This document shows, one piece after another, positions 52,005-61,002 of a DNA stretch of 64,000 bases. Under the pieces are notes generated by a model that was not told where the DNA came from, made no database searches, and worked only from the letters and a program-made list of their open reading frames with translations. This stretch comes from Marinobacterium mangrovicola (GTDB taxonomy: Bacteria; Pseudomonadota; Gammaproteobacteria; Pseudomonadales; Balneatricaceae): the NCBI RefSeq assembly GCF_004339595.1, contig NZ_SMFU01000007.1:1605695-1669694 (forward strand), written 5' to 3'. The position numbers and the translations under genes are program-made. How positions within the stretch are numbered: position 1 is the stretch's first letter; each line of letters opens with the position of its first letter.

Positions 52005-52053
52005 GTTGAAAAGCCATCTGCATTGCCAATTCGCTCCGAAGACGCTTTTCAAC
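52005..52053 (+). promoter_or_regulatory. Inverted repeat in the riboflavin synthase leader
   Basis: GTTGAAAAGC (52005-52014) and GCTTTTCAAC (52044-52053) are exact 10-base complements around a 29-base loop, ending 27 bases before the start codon. It is not an FMN riboswitch: the conserved RFN segments are missing. Confidence 0.45.
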
Positions 52054-52080
52054 CCCTGCTAACTAGGAGATTAGCACAGC

Positions 52081-52695
52081 ATGTTCACCGGCATCGTTCA
52101 GGGCAAGGCGCAGGTTATTGATCTGCAAAGAAAGGATGATTTCATGCGGCTGACACTGTCGTTGCCGGCGGAGCGCTGTGACCAGTTGCAGTCCGGTGCC
52201 AGCATTGCCGTTAACGGAACCTGCCTGACAGTGACCGACTTCGAGGGCACAAAGATTAACTTTGACCTGATCGCCGCAACGCTAGACACCACCAACCTGG
52301 GCAGGCTGTCGGTCGGTGACGAGGTCAACTTTGAGCGCGCCGCGCGGGTCGGCGATGAAATCGGCGGCCACACCATGTCCGGCCACGTATTCGCGACCCT
52401 TGAAGTGCTGTCGATCGAGTTGAGCGAAGACAACTGCATCATCTGGTTTGAACGCCCGGCAGAACTTGCCCCCTACCTGTTGGCCAAAGGCTTTGTGGGA
52501 CTCAACGGATGCAGCCTGACACTGGCACGTGTGGAGCCGGACCGATTCTGCGTCTACCTGATACCGGAGACTCTACGCATGACCACCTTCGGAGCAATAA
52601 CCGAAGGTGAACGCGTTAATGTGGAGATCGACCCTCAGACCCAGGCGATCGTCGATACCGTGGAGCGCTATCTCGACGAACGCAGCAAAGCCTGA
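52081..52695 (+). CDS. ribC: Riboflavin synthase
   Basis: A 204-residue enzyme joining two lumazine molecules to riboflavin. The two tandem lumazine-binding domains are evident: MFTGIVQGKAQV and GTCLTVTDFEG in the first, GGHTMSGHV and GCSLTLARVEPDRFCVYLIPETL in the second. It closely follows the E. coli RibC subtype along its whole length. It stands alone rather than in a rib operon, with GGAG-like spacing (AGGAGATTAGCAC) before ATG 52081. It converges on the hemerythrin gene. Confidence 0.94.
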   Translation: MFTGIVQGKAQVIDLQRKDDFMRLTLSLPAERCDQLQSGASIAVNGTCLTVTDFEGTKINFDLIAATLDTTNLGRLSVGDEVNFERAARVGDEIGGHTMSGHVFATLEVLSIELSEDNCIIWFERPAELAPYLLAKGFVGLNGCSLTLARVEPDRFCVYLIPETLRMTTFGAITEGERVNVEIDPQTQAIVDTVERYLDERSKA

Positions 52696-52730
52696 GAAAG
52701 GAAACCGGGATGCTAAGCGACAGGGTGTGA

Positions 52731-53285
52731 TCAGTCCTCATCCCTGTCGTTATAGAGCGCCTCATAAAGGTCGCGGTACTCTTCCGACTGCTTGAGACCA
52801 AACAGCGGATCGGTGGGGGAAGGCAGAGAGGCATCCAGCTTGTTCCAGTCAGCCTCGGAACCCAGCTTTTCCAGAGCAGGAAATATCTGGGTTTCCTCCG
52901 TGTTCAGGTGCTCATTCTCCCGTTTCACGAACTGTTCAAGGTGGTCGATCATCTGATCCAGGGGAACCACTGTTGCATCGTGCAACACACCTTCGATGGA
53001 ATCCTTGAGCTGGGATGAGAGGTGCTTGAGCTCGGCATGCTCCGCTTCGCAATCCGTCATATGCTTGTCCAGTTCGGCATCGCGACCGCGAAAGTATTCA
53101 AACATCCGGTCTTCGCGGGGATGGTGATGAATATCCGCATAGCCACCCACATAGCTAACCACGTCCGACATCAACTGAAAATTAGGGTGAGATCCTTCTC
53201 GAAACTTCTCTATCTTGCGCTCAAGCATGTCGAGCAGACGCTTCAGATTGACGTGTTCCTGATGCAGTTCCGCAATGATAGCCAT
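52731..53285 (-). CDS. Hemerythrin-domain protein
   Basis: A 184-residue all-helical protein with the HHE/hemerythrin pattern: LHQEHVNLKRLL, YADIHHHPREDRMFE, HAELKHLS and FVKRENEHLNTEETQIFP. The His/Glu residues could bind a di-iron centre for O2, NO or iron handling, as in cation-binding HHE and YtfE-type proteins. GGAGGG precedes ATG 53285. It is a single gene. The exact ligand is unknown. Confidence 0.9.
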   Translation of the reverse strand: MAIIAELHQEHVNLKRLLDMLERKIEKFREGSHPNFQLMSDVVSYVGGYADIHHHPREDRMFEYFRGRDAELDKHMTDCEAEHAELKHLSSQLKDSIEGVLHDATVVPLDQMIDHLEQFVKRENEHLNTEETQIFPALEKLGSEADWNKLDASLPSPTDPLFGLKQSEEYRDLYEALYNDRDED

Positions 53286-53438
53286 AGTGAACCCTCCGAG
53301 TGAGTAGTGAGAAGACGGCTGGGAGATTTCCGCACCATCCTGTTAAGGCGAAGCTCTACCAGCGATCCTCACCTACCACTATAGACAACTCTCAGAACAT
53401 GCCACTGGCTTAAATCAACTAAACGGCTTCCCCTAGAT

Positions 53439-54032
53439 TTACAGTTTTTCAACCAGCTGCGACAGACAGGTTACACGCAGGTCGGTAAGCTCTGGCCAGC
53501 CGGGATGCACACCGTGATCGACATGCACAGTAGCGGTGCCGCAAGTGCGGCCCGCTTCCAGGTCATAGCGAAAATCGCCGACCATCACCGCCTGATCAGG
53601 GGTCGCCTGCCAGCGATCGAGCAGTGTTTGAATCCCCTCTGGATCAGGCTTCGGTCGCGCCTCATCCCGGCCCAACACATCCTCCGGGTTGAAAAACTCC
53701 AGCGCATTGATGGCACGCAGGGAGCGGATCGCCACCGGCTGGGAGTTACGGGTCAGGATACCCAGCCGACATCCACGGTCAGACAGCCGCATGAGCAACT
53801 CAACAACACTGGTCGCCGGCTCGGTCTTCGCAGCATAGAAGAGCTCCAGTTCATCCAGACGTTCAAACTCGCGCTCTTTCTCCGGTGAAGGCAAGGCACC
53901 CAGCGTCGAAAGAATATCCGCATCCGGCTCTAGACCCAACTCCCGGCGAATATGAGCAAAATCATGTACCGGTCGGGTCAGCGTCCCGTCCAGGTCAAAC
54001 ACCCAGAAACGACGCTCCAATAGATCAGTCAC
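53439..54032 (-). CDS. HAD-family phosphatase
   Basis: A 197-residue haloacid-dehalogenase hydrolase. Motif I is FDLDGTLT, motif II ILTRN, motif III KPDPEGI and motif IV GDFRYDLEAGRTCG; a helical cap sits between I and II. It resembles the Gph/pyrophosphatase branch; the substrate is unknown. The start is GTG 54032 with a perfect AGGAGG 6 bases ahead, inside the last bases of the AlbA_2 gene (8-base overlap). That shows coupling and rules out the longer frame. Confidence 0.9.
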   Translation of the reverse strand: MTDLLERRFWVFDLDGTLTRPVHDFAHIRRELGLEPDADILSTLGALPSPEKEREFERLDELELFYAAKTEPATSVVELLMRLSDRGCRLGILTRNSQPVAIRSLRAINALEFFNPEDVLGRDEARPKPDPEGIQTLLDRWQATPDQAVMVGDFRYDLEAGRTCGTATVHVDHGVHPGWPELTDLRVTCLSQLVEKL

Positions 54033-54852
54033 GGGATTCCTCCTGGTTATCGGCAATTTCGGCATCGCTGTCGACCAGGTCCAGCAACATACCGAGCTTG
54101 TGTTCTATATCCTCCAGCAAACTACTGCTGACCGCGCCACTTTTTGGCACCACCACCTGCTCAAGCTGAACAATACTGCGCTGGCTTTCCCGCAGCGCCT
54201 GCAACAAGTTGCGTGAGCGCTTCTTATTGCTGTCGGTGAGCTGCTCGATCCGATGCAGCGTGTGACGCAACTGATCATCGAGATCCTCCAGGTGCTGACT
54301 GACGGACAACATGCCACTGCTGAGTGAGTAGTTGACGTTTTCCACCTGGTGTTCAAGCTGAAATACCGCATCACGGAAACGCGACAGGAACTGCTCGCCC
54401 TCGCGATCCATGTAGATCGCCAGCAGTTCTTCCGGCAGCAGAGCGCGATTACGGCCATCGGTGCGGATACGGTATTCACCGCCGTGGGTACAATAGGGCT
54501 TCAGATGACCACTGGGAATTTCGATGCGCAGTATCGGCCGCGCCTGGGAGAGGTTTTCCGTATAGATCCGAAGATCGATATTGGGAATGCATTCGGTGGC
54601 TTTATTCACCAAGAGCAGACGCGCCCGGTCATCCACATCGCAACCGACCACCCTGCCCCGTTGAACGCCGTCGGGACTGGTGTATTCATCGATTCCGATC
54701 AGTAAGGTGCCGCCTTGGGGCGAGTTAGCGAAAGCCACAAGGTCGGCACTGCGCACTGCCTGAACCTCGCGTTTAAAGTCGATATTGACGCCTTCCGGAG
54801 CGGCCAGCAGCTGCTGGGTGCGCCGGCTCAGGCGTCGATACTCACGCTTCAC
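54025..54852 (-). CDS. AlbA_2 (Schlafen-type) domain protein with coiled coil
   Basis: A 275-residue protein. Residues ~15-150 form an AlbA_2 nucleic-acid-binding domain (GVNIDFKREVQ, DLVAFANSPQGGTLLIGIDE, LRIEIPSGHLKPYCTHGGEYRIRTDGRN). Residues ~155-260 are a long coiled coil (QHLEDLDDQLRHTLHRIEQL). The usual C-terminal winged-helix or ATPase extension is absent. It may bind RNA or DNA as an oligomer; relatives occur in regulation and phage defence. The start is GTG 54852. It follows a small membrane protein gene by 16 bases and overlaps the HAD gene by 8. Confidence 0.85.
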   Translation of the reverse strand: MKREYRRLSRRTQQLLAAPEGVNIDFKREVQAVRSADLVAFANSPQGGTLLIGIDEYTSPDGVQRGRVVGCDVDDRARLLLVNKATECIPNIDLRIYTENLSQARPILRIEIPSGHLKPYCTHGGEYRIRTDGRNRALLPEELLAIYMDREGEQFLSRFRDAVFQLEHQVENVNYSLSSGMLSVSQHLEDLDDQLRHTLHRIEQLTDSNKKRSRNLLQALRESQRSIVQLEQVVVPKSGAVSSSLLEDIEHKLGMLLDLVDSDAEIADNQEESRD

Positions 54853-54868
54853 GGCTCAGGCTGCCAGC

Positions 54869-55255
54869 TCACTGGTAAATAGCGTCGTCAAACGGGTCGA
54901 TCGGATTCTCGAGCATATCGTCTTCACGGAAGTAGAGAATCCGTCCCTGAAACTTCAGCCCCTTACCGGCAAACCAGCGCTCCATCTGCTCACGCCCCTC
55001 TTCTGCCTGAGAGCTCTGGTACCAGGCCAGTGCTATGCGGTAGAAATACAGGCCGAACAGCGCAGCGGACGCGCCCAGGAAGAAATCAGAGGCCAGCGCA
55101 AACAGCAACATGATCAGGCCTGCGATCCATACCCGGCTTGCCCGAGCATCTTTCAGAGCATCGTTGGCGAGGGTGAACTGCTCCTGGTATTTCAAAAAGC
55201 GACGATAGTTCTGCTGAAGTTCGAACTTGTCGGATACGCCAAGGGTTCTATCCAT
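54869..55255 (-). CDS. Small membrane protein of unknown function
   Basis: A 128-residue protein with an N-terminal cytoplasmic helical part (KYQEQFTLANDALKDARAS), two closely spaced membrane helices (VWIAGLIMLLFALASDFFLG and ASAALFGLYFYRIALAWY) and a cytoplasmic C-terminus ending acidic (DPFDDAIYQ). I do not recognise a family. It sits 95 bases after pepN and 16 before the AlbA_2 gene, so it may be co-transcribed with the latter. ATG 55255 is preceded by GGGATAATAGAG. Confidence 0.78.
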   Translation of the reverse strand: MDRTLGVSDKFELQQNYRRFLKYQEQFTLANDALKDARASRVWIAGLIMLLFALASDFFLGASAALFGLYFYRIALAWYQSSQAEEGREQMERWFAGKGLKFQGRILYFREDDMLENPIDPFDDAIYQ

Positions 55256-55350
55256 TCTCTATTATCCCGGTTGTGTTTTATTCCATAGATTCAAAGCTAT
55301 CGCGAGGGGTAGCGTCAACCTCCCCCGCGACCTTTATCCAAAAGCGAGGC

Positions 55351-57984
55351 TCAGGCCAGGCTTTTGCTGACTACTTCGTATACGTCTTTCGACAGCTCCG
55401 GTTCTGCCAGAACGCGTTTCAGCTCCGCGGTCATCAGCTGCTGTGCAGCCTGCGGATAGCGCTTCCAGCGGGTCAGCGGCGTCAGCAGGCGCGCAGCGAT
55501 CTGCGGGTTCTGCTTATTGAGTGTAATGATCCAATCCGCCAGATAACGGTAGCCGCTGCCATCCTGCGCATGGAAGTTGACCGGGTTCTGCGCACAAAAA
55601 GCCGCCACCAATGAACGCAGCTTGTTCGGGTTCTTGGCATCGAACAGCGGATGCTCCTGCAGCGTCTTCACCCGTTCCAGCGCCCCCGGCCAGGGATCGC
55701 TGGCCTGAATCGCGAACCACTGGTTCATTACCAGCGCCTCGTGGTGCCAGCGGGTGTGGAAATCGTCAAGCAGACGCTGCCCGGCTTCACGGAAGCCTGA
55801 GTGAACCACCAGACTCAGCGCTGCCTGCTGATCGGTCATGTTATCGGCATCGACAAACTGCTCTTCCGCCAGCGCGAGTAAGGCATCCTCATCCGTAGCC
55901 AACAGATAGCCGAGCGCAAGATTCTTCAGCGCACGACGGGCGCAGGAATCAGAATCCGGGCTATAGGGCTCATCCGATGTGCAGCGCTTGTAAGCCTCAA
56001 GCCACTCGGGCTGCAGCGCCGCAGCCAGCGCCTTGCGCAGGAACTCACGCACGGCGTGGATCGCTTCAACCTGGATCACCTCCGCAAGCTCTGCCAGATA
56101 AGCCTCACTCGGCAGACGCAGCAGGTGGGCAACCATGGCCGGATCCAGGGATTCATCACTAAGCACGGCACGCCAGCTGTCGACCATGGCATCCGGCAGA
56201 CTCAGGACCTTTCCGGCCAGATGATCTTCGATCAGCTGCTGCATCAGATTCACGGCGATACGCTGACCGGCATCCCAGCGATTAAAACCATCGCCGTCGT
56301 GTTTAAGCAGGAGCAGCAGTTGCTCGTCGCTGTACGGATAGCTCAGTTTCACCGGCGCGGAGAAACCACGCAGCAGTGACGGCACCGGTTTCTCCGGCAG
56401 ATCGTCAAAGGTGAAAGTCTGCTCGCTGTCGGTCAGCTCCAGCACGCCGGCTTCCAGCTCAACCCCATTCTGCGCCACCAGACCGTATGCCACCGGCATA
56501 TGGAACGGCAGCTTTTCAGCCTGTCCAGGCGTTGCCGGGCAGCTCTGACGCAGAGTCAGACTGTAGGCACCCTTATCTGCATCCCAGCTATCGCTGACCT
56601 CCACTCGAGGCGTACCCGCCTGGCTGTACCAGCGTTTGAACTGGGTAAAATCGCGACCGGAGGCATCAGCCATCGCCTGGACAAAATCATCGGTGGTCAC
56701 CGCCTGACCATCATGACGCTCAAAGTAAAGGTCGGAGCCCTTGCGGAAGGTTTCCGCGCCCAGCAGGGTGTGCAGCATGCGCACCACTTCCGCGCCCTTT
56801 TCATAAATGGTCAGGGTGTAAAAGTTTGAGATTTCGATAAAGGATTCAGGACGCACCGGATGCGCCATGGGACCGGCGTCTTCAGCGAACTGGGCGGTAC
56901 GCAGCATGGAGACGTCTTCAATACGCTTCACGGTGCGCGAATTCATATCGGCGGAAAACTCGGAATCGCGGAAGACGGTAAAGCCCTCCTTGAGACTGAG
57001 CTGGAACCAGTCACGGCAGGTGACGCGGTTGCCGGACCAATTATGGAAATATTCGTGGGCAACCACCCCTTCGACACGCTGGAACGCGGCATCGGTGGTG
57101 GTACGCGGGCTCGCCAGCACGCAACTGGTGTTGAAGATGTTGAGACCCTTGTTCTCCATGGCGCCCATGTTGAAGAAGTCCACCGCGACAATCATGTAGA
57201 TATCCAGATCGTATTCACGGCCATACACCTCTTCATCCCACCGCATGGCATTTTTCAGCGACAGCATGGCGTGATCAAGCTTGTCCAGATCCTTGTTCTC
57301 GCCGTAGATCTGCAGCTTAACCTTGCGGCCAGATGAGGTGATGTAGCTATCTTCAAGCACCGCCAGATCACCGGCAACCAGCGCAAACAGATAAGCGGGT
57401 TTGGGGAAGGGATCATCCCAGGTGACAAAGTGGCGGCCATCATCGGCCGAGCCGCTTTCTACCGGGTTACCGTTAGAGAGCAGCACCGGGTAGAGCTTGC
57501 GATCCGCTTCCACCGTAGTGCGGAACACCGACATCACGTCGGGACGGTCCGGATAGAAGGTGATGCGACGGAAACCTTCCGCCTCGCACTGGGTGCAGAA
57601 CATGCCATCGGATTTATAAAGCCCTTCCAGCGCGGTGTTTAGCTGCGGATGAATGCGGGTCAGACACTCCAGCACGAACTCATCCGGCACATCGGCGATG
57701 CGCAGCAGCTCGTCGTCGCGGCTGAAATCCCGCTCTGACAAAACCTCGCCGTCGATCGAAAGACGGCAGAGTTCCAGTGATTCATGGCCATGCAGCTCCA
57801 GCGGTGACTTGCCGGAGCGCGCCGGATTGCGCCGCACCCTGAGGGTGGCGCGGACCATCGTTTCCTCTTCATAAAGCTCGAAACGCAGGTCGGTGTGATC
57901 GATCAGGTATGCCGGAGCCTTATAATCCTTCAGGTAAATCGGCTCTGGTTGCTGTTGAGACTGTTGAGACCCCTGCTGAGACAT
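55351..57984 (-). CDS. pepN: Aminopeptidase N
   Basis: An 877-residue M1 zinc aminopeptidase. The exopeptidase motif GAMENKGLNIFN is near 260, and the zinc site VVAHEYFHNWSGNRVTCRDW with its downstream Glu is complete. The length equals E. coli PepN (~870). It removes N-terminal residues from peptides in the cytosol. ATG 57984 has AGGAG 6 bases upstream; the GTG at 58002 is less likely. It lies 14 bases after the DUF2797 gene in a long minus-strand cluster. Confidence 0.96.
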   Translation of the reverse strand: MSQQGSQQSQQQPEPIYLKDYKAPAYLIDHTDLRFELYEEETMVRATLRVRRNPARSGKSPLELHGHESLELCRLSIDGEVLSERDFSRDDELLRIADVPDEFVLECLTRIHPQLNTALEGLYKSDGMFCTQCEAEGFRRITFYPDRPDVMSVFRTTVEADRKLYPVLLSNGNPVESGSADDGRHFVTWDDPFPKPAYLFALVAGDLAVLEDSYITSSGRKVKLQIYGENKDLDKLDHAMLSLKNAMRWDEEVYGREYDLDIYMIVAVDFFNMGAMENKGLNIFNTSCVLASPRTTTDAAFQRVEGVVAHEYFHNWSGNRVTCRDWFQLSLKEGFTVFRDSEFSADMNSRTVKRIEDVSMLRTAQFAEDAGPMAHPVRPESFIEISNFYTLTIYEKGAEVVRMLHTLLGAETFRKGSDLYFERHDGQAVTTDDFVQAMADASGRDFTQFKRWYSQAGTPRVEVSDSWDADKGAYSLTLRQSCPATPGQAEKLPFHMPVAYGLVAQNGVELEAGVLELTDSEQTFTFDDLPEKPVPSLLRGFSAPVKLSYPYSDEQLLLLLKHDGDGFNRWDAGQRIAVNLMQQLIEDHLAGKVLSLPDAMVDSWRAVLSDESLDPAMVAHLLRLPSEAYLAELAEVIQVEAIHAVREFLRKALAAALQPEWLEAYKRCTSDEPYSPDSDSCARRALKNLALGYLLATDEDALLALAEEQFVDADNMTDQQAALSLVVHSGFREAGQRLLDDFHTRWHHEALVMNQWFAIQASDPWPGALERVKTLQEHPLFDAKNPNKLRSLVAAFCAQNPVNFHAQDGSGYRYLADWIITLNKQNPQIAARLLTPLTRWKRYPQAAQQLMTAELKRVLAEPELSKDVYEVVSKSLA

Positions 57985-57998
57985 TGTCACTCCTGAGT

Positions 57999-58832
57999 TC
58001 ACGCGAAAATGCTGACCTGATAGGCACCGAACTTGCGGATATTGATCACGCCGGTATCCAGTATCAGATATTGCCCCTTGATCCCGAGCAGTGTGCCCGA
58101 CACCTCTGGCTGTTTGTCGAAATTAAATGTGCTCACCTTGGTCGGATGTTGCAATACCGGAAACTCGATATCGACCTGAGCCTGTTCCGGCAGCTCGCGA
58201 ATCGCATCCGCACCGTGTTCCTGCCGTAGCGCCGCTATCGGCTCAGCACAGAGCTCCAGCAGACGATCACGCTCGGCTTTCAGATCCAGCTCTGGTACCT
58301 CGCCCTTGAGCATGGCACGCCAGTTGGTCTTATCGTTTACGTGAGCGGCAAAAATCTGTTCCAGCAAACCGGAATGGAGACGGTTGTCCACCTCCAGAAT
58401 CGGCAGCGCCATCACCGCCCCCTGATCGATCCAGCGGGTAGGAATCTGCTGGCGACGGGTGATACCCACCTTCAGACCTGAAGAGTTTGCCAGATAGACG
58501 ATATGCGGCGCGAAACAGTTGCGCTCTCCCCAGGCGGGATCGCGACAGGTGCCCTCATGAAAATGACACTTTTCCGGCTTAACGATACAGCTGTCGCACT
58601 GCGGCAGGCGGGTAAAACAGGGATAGCAGAACCCCTGGTTGAAGCTTTTTTTGGTCTTGCGACCACAGTGGAGACAGTTGATCGCACCCTCGTACCTGAG
58701 CGTGATCGGCTCACCGAGCAACCCATTCATATCGATGGTCTGCTCAGCGTCATCCAGTCTTAGTCTGTACTGCACCGGCGACTCCAGTGCGACTTCCATC
58801 TTGCGCAGCGCGCCCTTACCCAGTAACTCCAT
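57999..58832 (-). CDS. DUF2797 protein, zinc-ribbon plus GIY-YIG-like region
   Basis: A 277-residue protein of the DUF2797 family. The N-terminal half carries Cys clusters for zinc (INCLHCGRKTKKSF, FCYPCF, CDSC, CHFHEGTC). The middle, HIVYLANSSGLKVGITRRQQ then TRWIDQGA and LLEQIFAAH, resembles a GIY-YIG nuclease core (Y, K/G, R, E), which I infer from the pattern only. No function is established. It lies between DUF1315 (5 bases) and pepN (14 bases), the same neighbourhood recalled in Pseudomonas. Confidence 0.86.
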   Translation of the reverse strand: MELLGKGALRKMEVALESPVQYRLRLDDAEQTIDMNGLLGEPITLRYEGAINCLHCGRKTKKSFNQGFCYPCFTRLPQCDSCIVKPEKCHFHEGTCRDPAWGERNCFAPHIVYLANSSGLKVGITRRQQIPTRWIDQGAVMALPILEVDNRLHSGLLEQIFAAHVNDKTNWRAMLKGEVPELDLKAERDRLLELCAEPIAALRQEHGADAIRELPEQAQVDIEFPVLQHPTKVSTFNFDKQPEVSGTLLGIKGQYLILDTGVINIRKFGAYQVSIFA

Positions 58833-58837
58833 CCAGC

Positions 58838-59107
58838 TTAGTGCTCAGTCAGTATTTTGATTGTGTCGGGGCTCAGCGGGTCCTTGCCATGCTGACTGCC
58901 GTCGGCTTTGCTGCGGTCGATAAAGCCGACGCGTTCAGCGTCCGGCATATTCCGCGCATGCTCATAGGCGATAACGGCGCGCAGGCTGGTTTCGCGCTGC
59001 TCCTGACTCAGGCGTTCGCCATTGGGCCATTTGCCCAGTTCTACCGCACGCTTGAGTGACTGATACACCTCCGGTGTCATCGCCTGGATCATTTTTTCAA
59101 AATTCAT
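58838..59107 (-). CDS. yeaC: DUF1315 (YeaC-like) protein
   Basis: An 89-residue soluble protein matching the YeaC/DUF1315 family: MIQAMTPEVYQSLKRAVELGKWPNG, then LSQEQRETSLRAVIAYE. It is short, acidic and uncharacterised. It precedes DUF2797 by 5 bases, in a conserved order with pepN. Confidence 0.9.
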   Translation of the reverse strand: MNFEKMIQAMTPEVYQSLKRAVELGKWPNGERLSQEQRETSLRAVIAYEHARNMPDAERVGFIDRSKADGSQHGKDPLSPDTIKILTEH

Positions 59108-59157
59108 CGGTAAAACTCCCGCTGTTTTTACTCTTACTCATACTAACACAGCGCTGT

Positions 59158-60015
59158 TCAACGCGGCCCGAACAGGCGTCCGATTGGATACCAGGCCAGG
59201 CCTGCGAGCAGGCCGACCAGATGCGCGGTATTGGCAATGGCGCCCATGCCCGCACCTTCAAGCACACCGGTGTAACCCAGTGCCAGCCAGAGCACCATCA
59301 AGGCCATTAACGCCGGCGGAAATCCGAATCGGGATTGGGTCTCAAAACGGTCCCAGATCCAGGTGTAAGCCAAAAGGCCAAACACGACACCGGACATACC
59401 GCCAAACATCGGCCCGGAGATCAGATACTGCGCCAGATTAGAGGCCACACCACTCACCAGCGTCAGCGCTACCAACGCCTTGCCGCCCTGGAGCAGCTCG
59501 ACCCGCTGGCCAACCACCCAGACCCACAGCAGATTAAAGAGGATATGCAGAACGCTGAAATGGAGAAATATCGGGGTAACCAGACGCCACCACTGCCCCG
59601 ATGACAGCATGCCGAGAATCGAGTCGTAGCGCAGGCTATGACCATCTACCAGGTAGTTGGTAAAGGTCAGGCGCGCCATCCAGCTGTCATTGGCGCCAAA
59701 GCTGATCAGTAGCGTTGCCAGAACGCTGAGGCCAATAAGCGCGAGGGTAACCGGTACACGTGAGGGGTTAACGGCCTGAACACCGAAACGGCGCTGTCTT
59801 TTCACCGGTCGTCGGATTTCAACGGCGTGCAGATCACCACCGTCTTTCCAATACTGATAAAGTGAACGCACCTTACCCGGATCGATGGAAGCAGAGACCA
59901 GCAAAACCTGCTTATCATCCTCCTCGATCACTCTGTGCGGTATTTCATATTCCCAAAGCAGCGCGGTAAAGGGCGCCAGATCTTCGCTCAGAGGAGCACT
60001 GAATACAGGGATCAT
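59158..60015 (-). CDS. glpG: Rhomboid intramembrane serine protease, GlpG-like
   Basis: A 285-residue rhomboid. The cytoplasmic N-terminal domain (~1-65) is followed by six helices. The catalytic serine is S208 in FGGMSGVVFGLL and the histidine H265 in NTAHLVGLLAGL; the conserved HFSVLHILFN helix is present. It cleaves membrane proteins within the bilayer. ATG 60015 overlaps the upstream phosphoesterase gene by 4 bases. The GlpG identity is reasonable from the N-terminal domain but not certain. Confidence 0.87.
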   Translation of the reverse strand: MIPVFSAPLSEDLAPFTALLWEYEIPHRVIEEDDKQVLLVSASIDPGKVRSLYQYWKDGGDLHAVEIRRPVKRQRRFGVQAVNPSRVPVTLALIGLSVLATLLISFGANDSWMARLTFTNYLVDGHSLRYDSILGMLSSGQWWRLVTPIFLHFSVLHILFNLLWVWVVGQRVELLQGGKALVALTLVSGVASNLAQYLISGPMFGGMSGVVFGLLAYTWIWDRFETQSRFGFPPALMALMVLWLALGYTGVLEGAGMGAIANTAHLVGLLAGLAWYPIGRLFGPR

Positions 60016-60995
60016 CCACCCAACTCCGCATCCATGCGACCCACCTCTCTGGCCACATCCACCCAGACAAACTTATCGCGCCGGAAGCGGGTTTCATCAT
60101 CCAGCCGATACGCCACCAGCTTGCCGTATTTCACGGCGCTGTAGTCAAGACAGACGATGTTATCGGTGATCGGCTCCGGCGCACCTTCACACCAGTAGTG
60201 CCCCATGAACAGCAACTTTTCTTCGGGGCCGTAATAGAGCAGATCCTCCCGCTGAGACGGCTGAATCTCACGCCGTGCCACATGCTCTGGCAGAGGATCG
60301 GGCTGAAACACCACGTCACCGAGACGCTGGGGGTTTTCAGCCCAGAATTTTGTACGGAAGAATTTGCGCTTGAAGCCGTCGCGACTGACGATCACTTCAT
60401 CATTGGGCAGGCGCAGATGGGTGCCTCGCAACAGCCTATCCATCACATCCCACTCAAAACTGCCGGAGACCGACGAGCGCAGCAGAAACTCCTGATCGAT
60501 ACGCCCGTCTGGATGCTCTGCACGAAAGCGATCGATCAGCGATTGCGACCAGCAGGCATGAACGGCACGAAACCGACCCGTTTCGACAAAGAGCGGCATC
60601 TGCATAAACCACTGCAGATACTCCTGCAGCTCTTCCGGATGGTCAGCGAACTGATCAAGAGTCTGCTGCAGAATACGCTGGTGACGCGGATTATGTTCGC
60701 GGAGAAAACCATCTCCGTCCGGGGACGGCGTCAGGTAACAGAGCAGGTTGTACTCATGGTTTCCCATGATAATCCCGGCCTGACCTGCATCCACCATAGC
60801 GCGCACGATATGCAGCGCCTCACGGATATGCGGCCCACGGTCAACGATATCCCCGATGAAAAACGCCTTGCGCGTCGGATGCTGGTAAACACCGTCGATA
60901 CGGCGATACCCCATGCGGTCCAGCAGCAGGCAGAGACTGATAGCACAGCCGTGGACATCTCCGATCAGGTCAACGCCCTGAAAGTCCTCTGTCAC
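60012..60995 (-). CDS. Calcineurin-like metallophosphoesterase
   Basis: A 327-residue phosphoesterase with the full metal-binding set: GDVHGC (7-ish region), GDIVDRGP, MGNHEYN and MGHYWCEG. The pattern is that of protein phosphatase/ApaH-like enzymes. Substrate unknown. The start is GTG 60995 with AGGTGACTT before it. It lies 7 bases after nadK's stop and overlaps the rhomboid start, so it is co-transcribed with both. Confidence 0.9.
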   Translation of the reverse strand: MTEDFQGVDLIGDVHGCAISLCLLLDRMGYRRIDGVYQHPTRKAFFIGDIVDRGPHIREALHIVRAMVDAGQAGIIMGNHEYNLLCYLTPSPDGDGFLREHNPRHQRILQQTLDQFADHPEELQEYLQWFMQMPLFVETGRFRAVHACWSQSLIDRFRAEHPDGRIDQEFLLRSSVSGSFEWDVMDRLLRGTHLRLPNDEVIVSRDGFKRKFFRTKFWAENPQRLGDVVFQPDPLPEHVARREIQPSQREDLLYYGPEEKLLFMGHYWCEGAPEPITDNIVCLDYSAVKYGKLVAYRLDDETRFRRDKFVWVDVAREVGRMDAELGG

Positions 60996-61002
60996 AAGTC
61001 AC

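Noticed and set aside
51933..52080. FMN riboswitch before riboflavin synthase
   Set aside because: The conserved RFN segments (such as GGGTGAAATTCCC) are not present; only a simple inverted repeat is seen.
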